From NCBI RefSeq assembly GCF_009649685.1, contig NZ_WJPK01000001.1, positions 128,760 to 192,759 of the forward strand: 64,000 bases of DNA, given 5' to 3'. The position numbers and the translations under genes were made by a program. The stretch is from Flavobacteriaceae bacterium EG-1 (GTDB taxonomy: Bacteria; Bacteroidota; Bacteroidia; Flavobacteriales; Flavobacteriaceae). Shown one piece after another: positions 1 through 7,218 of this stretch (its first letter is position 1; each line of letters starts with the position of its first letter). Under the pieces are notes generated by a model. That model was not told the DNA's origin and searched no databases. It saw nothing but the letters and a program-made list of their open reading frames with translations.

Positions 1-822
1 CATTCGAAGTCTGATGGTAATTTGCAGTTAAAGATATTTCCAGATGGTCAGTTAGGATCAGAGCGTGAGGCTTTGGAGCTTTTACAAATAGGTAGTATAG
101 CGATGACTAAGGTAAGTGCATCAGCCTTGTCAAATTTTGCGCCCGAGTATCAGATAACAGTAATACCTTATTTATTTAGGGACAGTGAGCATTTGTTTAA
201 CAATTTAGAGGGTGAAGTAGGGCAGCAGTTGTTAGAAGGAGGCACGGAGTATTTATTGCGAGGTATATGTTTTTATGATGCAGGTGCTCGAAGTTTTTAT
301 ACCAAGGATCGACCAGTACATTCACCTTCTGATTTAGATGGTTTAAAAGTACGCGTACAGAACGATCAGATGTCAGTAGATATGGCTAATACATTAGGTG
401 CTTCTGCTACCCCAATGGCATTTGGGGAGTTGTATACTGCCTTGCAGCAAAATGTTGTAGATGGAGCAGAGAATAACATACCATCATTTGTAAGTTCAAA
501 TCATTTTGAAGTTTGTAAGTATTATATTTTTGATGAGCATACGATGGTCCCGGATGTTGTGATTATCGGCACGAAGTTTTGGGATTTATTATCGGATCAG
601 GAAAAGGGTTGGTTAGAAGCTGCTGCACAAGAAAGTGTAGTTAAGCAGAAGCAATATTGGGCAGAGACTGTAGCAGAGAATATGAAAATGTTGAAGGAAG
701 CTGGGGTAGAGTTTATCTACCCAGATAAAGCTCCTTTTGTATCGAAGTCAAAACCAGTAATGGAGCGTTTGATGAAAGATTCCAAATTAAGACCAATCAT
801 AGACAAAATAAATTCCAACTAA
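1..822 (+). CDS. dctP: TRAP transporter substrate-binding protein DctP, 3' part (copy 1)
   Basis: The gene is cut by the window edge. Position 1 is the first base of codon 58 judged by the complete copy at 58954-59946, so 273 codons plus the stop remain. DctP proteins are extracytoplasmic receptors that capture organic or sugar acids for a TRAP permease. The visible part carries family features: the GLKVRVQND segment with the arginine expected to bind the substrate carboxylate, and the VDGAENNIPSF stretch. The protein part is identical to copy 2; the only base difference is a silent one at 483. The stop overlaps the dctQ start (TAATG), indicating translational coupling. The substrate is not readable from sequence. 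Confidence 0.93.
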   Translation, partial: HSKSDGNLQLKIFPDGQLGSEREALELLQIGSIAMTKVSASALSNFAPEYQITVIPYLFRDSEHLFNNLEGEVGQQLLEGGTEYLLRGICFYDAGARSFYTKDRPVHSPSDLDGLKVRVQNDQMSVDMANTLGASATPMAFGELYTALQQNVVDGAENNIPSFVSSNHFEVCKYYIFDEHTMVPDVVIIGTKFWDLLSDQEKGWLEAAAQESVVKQKQYWAETVAENMKMLKEAGVEFIYPDKAPFVSKSKPVMERLMKDSKLRPIIDKINSN

Positions 823-1292
823 TGGAGAAAGCCTATCATTTGTTAAATAGAATAATAGAAAACCTATTGGTAGTCATTTTTGGGCTATTGGTAATAGATG
901 TAGTATGGCAGGTAGTCTCACGTTATGTAGTAGGTCAGTCTAGTTCTTTTACGGAAGAATTTGCTCGATTTTCATTAATCTGGTTAACGGTATTAGGAGC
1001 TGCTTATATCAATGGTCAGCAAGAAGGACATCTCTCTATGGATTTTTTGCTGTCTAAACTCACCGAAGCGAAGCGAAACAAGCGTAAGAAAGTGATTCAA
1101 GTTTTAATGGCATTTTTTGCTATTATTATCATGATAGTTGGCGGAGGCAATTTAGTTTATACGACCTTAACTTTAGGTCAGGTATCCTCGGCATTACAAG
1201 TACCCTTAGGAATTGTGTATGCGATAGTACCGATTTCCGGACTGATAATTTTATTTTTTTCGATTTATAATATCAAGAAACTAAACTTTTAA
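822..1292 (+). CDS. dctQ: TRAP transporter small permease DctQ (copy 1)
   Basis: 156-residue inner-membrane protein with four predicted membrane segments (about residues 14-34, 50-66, 90-110 and 130-150), the usual DctQ size and topology. It is the small permease subunit that pairs with DctM to drive sodium- or proton-coupled import of the DctP-bound acid. Its ATG overlaps the dctP stop by one base and dctM follows after two bases, so the three genes form one translationally coupled operon. The protein is identical to the copy at 59946-60416. Confidence 0.93.
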   Translation: MEKAYHLLNRIIENLLVVIFGLLVIDVVWQVVSRYVVGQSSSFTEEFARFSLIWLTVLGAAYINGQQEGHLSMDFLLSKLTEAKRNKRKKVIQVLMAFFAIIIMIVGGGNLVYTTLTLGQVSSALQVPLGIVYAIVPISGLIILFFSIYNIKKLNF

Positions 1293-1294
1293 AT

Positions 1295-2605
1295 ATGAGC
1301 ATAGAGACAATAAGCATACTTGTTCTTTTTCTAAGTTTTATTGGTTTGTTGGCCTATGGAGTACCTGTAGCGTATGCAATAGGTATATCAACGACATTAA
1401 CTTTGGTGTTGAACATAGCATTTTTACCAGCGACAACTACCGCAGCACAACGTATGACTACTGGTATTGATAATTTTGCATTATTGGCGATACCATTTTT
1501 TATATTGGCTGGTGAGTTAATGAATACTGGAGGAATAGCTAAGCGCCTGATAGATTTTGCGAAGTCTTTAATAGGGAGTTTACCGGGTGGATTAGCATTT
1601 GTGAATATAATAGCAGCGATGCTCTTTGGAGCCATTTCAGGCTCCGCAGTAGCAGCAGCCTCTGCCATAGGTAGTACACTTACCGAAAAGATGGAAAGTG
1701 AGGGCTATCCTCGAGAGTTTAGTGCAGCAGTAAATATAAGTTCGTCCACCACGGGATTATTAATTCCTCCGAGTAATGTGCTAATTATTTTTGCTTTAGC
1801 CAGTGGTGGCACGGCATCAGTAGCAGCACTTTTTATTGCAGGTTATTTACCGGGTTTATTAGTAGGCTTAGCCCTAATGATAATGGTATATATTTATGCA
1901 ATTAAGAAAGGATTGCCAAGAGCAAAAAGAGTAAGTTTTAAGCAATTGTTTTTAGATTTTAGGCGAGCAATTTTAAGTTTAACTTTATTAGTAATCGTAG
2001 TAGGGGGTATAGTAGTGGGTGTATTTACGGCTACCGAAGCTGCAGCAATAGCAGTAGTTTATGCAATGCTATTAGGGTTTATCAACAAAGAATTAAAGTT
2101 TAGCGATTTTAAACCATTGCTTTTACGCAGTGCTAGAACCACAGCAATAGTAATGTTTTTAATAGCGACTTCAATGGCCATGTCTTGGTTGTTTTCCTTT
2201 GAAGGGATACCACAGATGTTGACCTCTGCTTTGTTAGATAATGTGAGCAATCCAATAGTTATATTTTTAATGATAAACATCATACTATTATTGGTAGGAA
2301 CTTTTATGGATATGACCCCAGCAGTATTAATTTTCACACCAATTTTTTTACCTGTAGCGATGGCATTAGGGATGCATCCCGTACAGTTTGGAATGATAAT
2401 CGTATTAAATTTATGTATAGGGGTGTGTACCCCACCCGTTGGCACATTACTTTTTGTTGGTAGTGGAGTGGCAAAGGTACCTGTTACAAAAGTTATCAAA
2501 CCATTATTACCATTATTAGGGGTAATGGTTTTGGTTCTAATGATAATCACATACTTCCCAGAAGTATCACTTTGGTTACCAAGAGCTTTTGGATTAATTG
2601 ATTAA
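1295..2605 (+). CDS. dctM: TRAP transporter large permease DctM (copy 1)
   Basis: 436-residue, highly hydrophobic protein of normal DctM length with about 12 membrane segments. It is the transporting subunit of the TRAP system, in the ion transporter superfamily. Characteristic stretches include AIPFFILAGELMNTGG near the N terminus, the small-residue-rich ISGSAVAAASAIGS, and IPPSNVLIIFALASGG. It differs from copy 2 at three bases (2299, 2365, 2586). Only the last changes the protein, to Ala where copy 2 has Val, ten codons before the end of the gene. Ile ATA, Val GTA and Ala GCA codons look frequent compared with neighbouring housekeeping genes, which could hint at transfer but was not measured. 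Confidence 0.95.
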   Translation: MSIETISILVLFLSFIGLLAYGVPVAYAIGISTTLTLVLNIAFLPATTTAAQRMTTGIDNFALLAIPFFILAGELMNTGGIAKRLIDFAKSLIGSLPGGLAFVNIIAAMLFGAISGSAVAAASAIGSTLTEKMESEGYPREFSAAVNISSSTTGLLIPPSNVLIIFALASGGTASVAALFIAGYLPGLLVGLALMIMVYIYAIKKGLPRAKRVSFKQLFLDFRRAILSLTLLVIVVGGIVVGVFTATEAAAIAVVYAMLLGFINKELKFSDFKPLLLRSARTTAIVMFLIATSMAMSWLFSFEGIPQMLTSALLDNVSNPIVIFLMINIILLLVGTFMDMTPAVLIFTPIFLPVAMALGMHPVQFGMIIVLNLCIGVCTPPVGTLLFVGSGVAKVPVTKVIKPLLPLLGVMVLVLMIITYFPEVSLWLPRAFGLID

Positions 2606-2739
2606 CCTTTTTTATAAATCAACCGCTAAAACAATTAATTACTTGAGGTTGTGGGTTTTTCAATATGAATTTAGGCAGTTCGAGTGGCTATATTCAGTAG
2701 TGTAACAAACAAAGAAATATTATCAAGTGCATTTTCTTG

Positions 2740-4104
2740 CTAAAATAGATGCTTAATTTTTTTTACTATGTTCATAGGTAGCTTATAAGGGGGATAACGC
2801 AATGGAGCATCAAACCAATTAGATTTTTTAATGATTGCTTTTTGGTGGGAGAAAAGATCAAAAGACATTTTACCATGACATGCCCCAATTCCACTAGCTC
2901 CGACGCCACCAAATGGTAATTTTTCGTTTGTAATTTGAATTACGGTATCATTAATTGCTCCACCACCAAAACTATATGTTTTTAATATTTTTTCTTGAAA
3001 CTTTTTCCGTTTTGAAAATACGTAAGTTGCCAATGGTTTGCCATAATTCTTAATGTGTTTTGAAATGTCAGCCTCCGTTTCATAAGCAATTATGGGTAGA
3101 ATGGGACCAAAAATTTCACCAAGCATTAATTTACTATCGAGTTTAGGTTCATTAACAAGTGTAGGAGCAAGGTAGTTATCTTCATCATTGTATTCTCCGC
3201 CATAAATTACTTCTTGACCCGCTAACATGCCTTTTAGATTATTATAATGCCCTTGATTAACAGTGCGCGCATAATCTCGGGATAATTCAATATTCGCGCC
3301 ATAGCTTTTCGTAATATTATGTATTAGGGCTTTTATAAGTTTTTCTTTCACACTTTTATGTACTAGAATGTAATCAGTGGCGATACAGGTTTGTCCGGCA
3401 TTCAAAAATTTGCCCCAAACAATTCGTTTGGCTGCCAAATTAATAGTCGCCGATTCATCAATAATTGTTGGATTTTTGCCTCCTAATTCTAAGGTAACTG
3501 GCGTTAAGTTTTTAGCAGCACTCTGGTAAACAATTTTCCCTACTCGTGTACTACCAGTAAAAAATATATAATCCCATTGTTCATTTAATAGTGCTTGCGA
3601 GGTGTCTACTCCACCTTCAACAACGGAAACATGTTCTGGCTTAAAAACAGCATTTACGATTTCTGAAATAATAGCAGATGTATTTGGTGTGGCTTCGGAA
3701 GGTTTTACAACTACTGTGTTTCCTGCCGCGATTGCACTAATTAGCGGAGCAAAGGCTAGTTGAAATGGATAATTCCATGGTGCAATAATTAGAACAGCTC
3801 CATAAGGCTCCTTATAAATCCAATCGGAAGAAGGCCAATTCATTAAAGAGGCAGATTTTCTTTCCGGACCTGCCCAATAATTAATTTTACGAATTAGCAT
3901 TTTTAGTTCTGCTAATACAAACTGGGTTTCCGCGGCAAATGTTTCAAACTTTGGTTTTTTAAAATCTTTATAAATAGCATCTGCAATGTCGTCCTCACGA
4001 GAAATAATTTCCTTTTGCAAAAGTTTTAAAACCTTTTTACGGAAGGTAACATCTTTTGTTTTTTGTGTATCAAAAAAAACGCGTTGTTTTTGAAGTATTT
4101 CCAT
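2740..4104 (-). CDS. Aldehyde dehydrogenase, ALDH3-like
   Basis: 454-residue NAD(P)-dependent aldehyde dehydrogenase, probably cytosolic since no signal peptide is seen. Motifs: PWNYPF near residue 110 in the nucleotide-binding part, VTLELGGKNP with the general-base glutamate, and NAGQTCIATDYILV with the catalytic cysteine. The length and the TCIATDYIL form are typical of ALDH3-type enzymes, which act on medium- to long-chain or aromatic aldehydes. It lies downstream of three haem-protein genes on the same strand with a 79-base gap, so a link to periplasmic oxidation products is possible but unproven. The aldehyde substrate is unknown. Confidence 0.92.
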   Translation of the reverse strand: MEILQKQRVFFDTQKTKDVTFRKKVLKLLQKEIISREDDIADAIYKDFKKPKFETFAAETQFVLAELKMLIRKINYWAGPERKSASLMNWPSSDWIYKEPYGAVLIIAPWNYPFQLAFAPLISAIAAGNTVVVKPSEATPNTSAIISEIVNAVFKPEHVSVVEGGVDTSQALLNEQWDYIFFTGSTRVGKIVYQSAAKNLTPVTLELGGKNPTIIDESATINLAAKRIVWGKFLNAGQTCIATDYILVHKSVKEKLIKALIHNITKSYGANIELSRDYARTVNQGHYNNLKGMLAGQEVIYGGEYNDEDNYLAPTLVNEPKLDSKLMLGEIFGPILPIIAYETEADISKHIKNYGKPLATYVFSKRKKFQEKILKTYSFGGGAINDTVIQITNEKLPFGGVGASGIGACHGKMSFDLFSHQKAIIKKSNWFDAPLRYPPYKLPMNIVKKIKHLF

Positions 4105-4183
4105 AGTTATTATATTAACTTAAAAGAGGAATTTGAATTTAGTTAGCATCTGCAAAAGTAGTTAGCAGCAGTAAATAATATCA

Positions 4184-5686
4184 CTAATGTTTTATTGATA
4201 AAATGTATTCAGCGACTGCCATTTTCGCTTCGTCTGACAAATAATCTTGAGGCGGCATTTCTGGATAGTCATCTCTAAGATTTTTTGGTTTTGTAATATA
4301 ATCCACTATTCCTTGAGGATTGTCATTATGTATTGCTTGAATTATTTCGGTAGGAGGACCAATAAGTCTTGTACCAAAAGCATGGCAACCGGCGCAAACA
4401 CCATAGTAGGTTAATTCTCCAATTTCTTCTTTTGAAACTGAACGGGGTGGTACTGGTTTTGGAGTCATCATTGTTAGAATATCTTTAGTATCATTAATCT
4501 GTGCAGTTCCGTAATCTGCAATACCAAAAGTTCTGTATCGATTTTTATTTCTTATTGTACTGCCAGTACCACCTCCATAAGCAAAAATGTCTGGACCATT
4601 AGAATCTAGTTGAGTTAACATTATGGTTTTAATTTCTCCAGTTGGATTATTGCCATTATCAAACATTATATTATCAAGAATAGTTACACGGTCTGGGTTT
4701 CCTTCAGAATTTGGGTCATTAGCTTTAGGGTCACCTGTTGCCAAGTCAACTATAGTAATACCTGTATTATTATTGCCAGTAATTATATTATTTTCAACAA
4801 TTACGTCATCGGCAGCCATAATTAAAATACCAGTTCCGGCAGGTATACCAGCTACAGTTGAACCCGGCGCCCCAAAATTTTCGTGATTATTATTAACTAC
4901 AAAATTATTCCTTAAAATAACATCAAAGGTTGTTTTTATAGGTAGTCCAGGAGTTACAAAAGCCAATAAGCCACCTGTGTTATTGTGTGCATAATTATTT
5001 TCAACCAAACAATGTCTCGAATTTTCAATTTCTATACCCGCAACATTATCAAATACTTCATTATGCCGAACATCTACATTATCACACATACCTACATAAA
5101 TAGCGGCATCAGCAATTTGGCTTAAAACATTATGTTCAATTAAACCATTTTTACCGTACTGTGGAAAAATACCATAAACGCCAGTATCAATTATCCAGTT
5201 ATTTCTTATGATAAAATTATTTCCTGCTTGCCCCATAATGGCATTGCCTTTGTAATTGATAATTTTAAAATTCTCAATTAAAATTCCGTTTCCTGAATAA
5301 AGAAAAGCATCATTAATTTCTTTTTTTCCGTCTAGGGTTGGCCACTTGCCATTGATTACAACCCCTTGTAAACTAATATCATCTTTATCAATGAATACAT
5401 TTTCTGAATAGTTGCCAGGGTACACTCTTATTAAATCACCAGGGTTTGCTTTTTTGACAGCCTCTTGAATAGAATTGCCTTTTTTAACTTCTATTATTTC
5501 TCCATTGAAAGAGTTACTTTTCAAAACTTGAGTTGTATCATTAGAAGCACCGGTGCTTCTATAGGTCATTCCCGATGGCATGGGCACTGCTGTTTCTGTT
5601 GATGACCTGAAAAATGATTTCCCGATGAATATTCCAATACATAATAAGAGAATTGCGCCAATAAATTTTATTACAGTTGATTTCAT
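4184..5686 (-). CDS. Secreted parallel beta-helix protein fused to a C-terminal cytochrome c domain
   Basis: 500 residues. An N-terminal membrane segment (about 5-25) acts as signal or anchor. A right-handed parallel beta-helix follows (about 60-370), with repeated short asparagine/glycine/valine coils such as IIRNNWIIDTG and VIVENNIITGNN, as in NosD/pectate-lyase folds. The C-terminal 90 residues are a small monohaem cytochrome c with CAGCH at 431-435 and a MPPQ methionine as probable sixth ligand. The fold suggests binding of a polysaccharide or other extended substrate coupled to electron transfer outside the cytoplasm. The next gene upstream, a di-haem peroxidase, is 16 bases away, so they are probably co-transcribed. 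Function is unknown. Confidence 0.88.
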   Translation of the reverse strand: MKSTVIKFIGAILLLCIGIFIGKSFFRSSTETAVPMPSGMTYRSTGASNDTTQVLKSNSFNGEIIEVKKGNSIQEAVKKANPGDLIRVYPGNYSENVFIDKDDISLQGVVINGKWPTLDGKKEINDAFLYSGNGILIENFKIINYKGNAIMGQAGNNFIIRNNWIIDTGVYGIFPQYGKNGLIEHNVLSQIADAAIYVGMCDNVDVRHNEVFDNVAGIEIENSRHCLVENNYAHNNTGGLLAFVTPGLPIKTTFDVILRNNFVVNNNHENFGAPGSTVAGIPAGTGILIMAADDVIVENNIITGNNNTGITIVDLATGDPKANDPNSEGNPDRVTILDNIMFDNGNNPTGEIKTIMLTQLDSNGPDIFAYGGGTGSTIRNKNRYRTFGIADYGTAQINDTKDILTMMTPKPVPPRSVSKEEIGELTYYGVCAGCHAFGTRLIGPPTEIIQAIHNDNPQGIVDYITKPKNLRDDYPEMPPQDYLSDEAKMAVAEYILSIKH

Positions 5687-5702
5687 TTTTTAAGAGTGTT
5701 GA

Positions 5703-6899
5703 TTAAACTGAGGGTTTTAGTCCTGATGGTAAAGTATTAGGAATTTTTGGAGTAAAAGTTTCGTCCGTAAGTGTCTTTAAAAAATCTACAAGTCGATCTA
5801 ATTCATAAGCAGTCAAATTTGGTTCCCAAATATGCCAATGTATAATAAGATTTTCGTTTTTGGGCACCGCATGTCCACGACCTTGGGTGTAAAATTCAAC
5901 AGTTTCTCTTAGTGTTGCGAAATTACCTGAGTGCATATAGGGTGCAGTTTTTTCTATATTCCGTAAACTAGGGACCTTAAAAGCTCCTCTTAGTGTGCTG
6001 TCTTTAAATGTAATTTGCGCACCAGGATCAAACTGAATTCCATTAGGTTCAGGAGTGCCAATAACGGCAAATTGTTGGTTTGTAAAAAGCGGAGGCGTGT
6101 GGCATTCAGCACAACGTGCGACAAAAGAACGAAAGACATTCATGCCTTCAATTTCATTGTCGTTTAATGCATCATGATAACCATGGGCATAACGATCGTA
6201 TTTACTATTTAAGGAAATTAATGAAGATTGAAAAGCTGCTATCGATTTATAAATTTCATTAAGCTTAATTTCTGAATTTATGGCACGATCGGGAAAAGCT
6301 TCTGCAAACATTTGTTGATATTCTTTAATAGAATTTAATTTATTCAAAAGATTGTCAGGTGTATTATTCATTTCAATTTTAGAAAATAATGGCTCCTGCA
6401 TTTGTTCTTCTAAACTTGTAGCCCGACCATCCCAAAATAGTTTTTTTAAATACGCCACATTCCAAAGTGAAGGTGCTGCACGCTTTAGTTTTTGGTGATT
6501 ATTCCCTAGACTTGTTTTTTGGCCGTCACTAAAACCCTTTTCAGGATTATGACAACTAGCACAAGACATGGACCCATCCCCAGATAAGATAGGGTCAAAA
6601 AATAAATATCTTCCTAAATCAATTTGTTGAGGAGAAAATCCATCTCTAATTTCAGGGAGTCCAGTTTGTAACCCACCGACACCTAAACCATTTGGAGAAT
6701 TGTATTGCATGTACAAATTCTGAGCAATACATTCGTTATTTGCATTTTTTTTAAAACCAGGCGGACAATTACTATTTAGTTTTGTCAGTACTTCGTATGT
6801 TTCTGATTTATTTTTTGAAATAAAAAAAGTAAACAGGAAAACTGCTAGGAGTCCTGTAATACTAGACTTTAAAATGAGGACTTTTTTACTCATAAACAT
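5703..6899 (-). CDS. Di-haem cytochrome c peroxidase / MauG family protein
   Basis: 398 residues with an N-terminal hydrophobic segment (about 8-28), so exported or membrane-anchored. Two c-type haem sites, CASCH at 113-117 and CAECH at 263-267, are spaced as in bacterial cytochrome c peroxidase and MauG. PYMHSG at 320-325 may supply a distal ligand. Family members either reduce hydrogen peroxide with cytochrome electrons or oxidise a partner protein to build a cofactor. A cysteine-containing linker (NCPPGFKKNANNEC, 44-57) precedes the enzyme and is an unusual addition. It lies in a run of three haem-protein genes on the minus strand. A second ATG two codons in is an alternative start. Confidence 0.93.
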   Translation of the reverse strand: MFMSKKVLILKSSITGLLAVFLFTFFISKNKSETYEVLTKLNSNCPPGFKKNANNECIAQNLYMQYNSPNGLGVGGLQTGLPEIRDGFSPQQIDLGRYLFFDPILSGDGSMSCASCHNPEKGFSDGQKTSLGNNHQKLKRAAPSLWNVAYLKKLFWDGRATSLEEQMQEPLFSKIEMNNTPDNLLNKLNSIKEYQQMFAEAFPDRAINSEIKLNEIYKSIAAFQSSLISLNSKYDRYAHGYHDALNDNEIEGMNVFRSFVARCAECHTPPLFTNQQFAVIGTPEPNGIQFDPGAQITFKDSTLRGAFKVPSLRNIEKTAPYMHSGNFATLRETVEFYTQGRGHAVPKNENLIIHWHIWEPNLTAYELDRLVDFLKTLTDETFTPKIPNTLPSGLKPSV

Positions 6900-7218
6900 T
6901 ATTAATACATAACTTTTATTGTAAACAAGAAACTTATTACAATCTATAAGTTACCAATAATATTTATAAGTAGTTAGAAATAGATAGTGTTAGTGTAGAG
7001 CGCAATCAAAAGTAACTGGTAAAATAACTTTATGTACTTGTGGTTCATATTAATTAAGAAGAATGCGTATAAAAACACTGTATTGATATACTTAAAGTTG
7101 TTTTTAACATAGCAGATAAACTATGGCTAAAAACATTGATGCTATAATATGTGTAAAGACCTAAAAACTATTTAACTAAACTATATTTTTCTTGAAGATA
7201 GAAATAGGTAGTACTAAT
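6900..7218. other. 319-base intergenic region
   Basis: Very AT-rich spacer between the peroxidase and propeller-cytochrome genes, both on the minus strand. No convincing open reading frame, RNA gene or strong hairpin was seen. The length suggests the peroxidase and beta-helix genes have their own promoter here, but no clear TAnnTTTG element with a matching -33 was identified. Confidence 0.5.

Larger units (their letters stand above)
1..2605 (+). repeat. 2.6-kb near-identical direct repeat, copy 1 (dctPQM)
   Basis: Bases 1-2605 match 59125-61729 in the same orientation with a constant offset of 59124. By eye there are four substitutions and no gaps: 483 a/g, 2299 a/t, 2365 a/g and 2586 c/t. 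The match stops exactly at the dctM stop codon; the next bases are ccttttt here and gcgtcaa in the other copy. The left boundary lies outside the window. The divergent sequence to the right of each copy shows this is not a simple overlap of contig ends. Confidence 0.95.

Noticed and set aside
1354-2550. Long antisense frames inside dctM (and the same in copy 2)
   Set aside because: They mirror the codon bias of a hydrophobic membrane protein, have no ribosome site and no family features.
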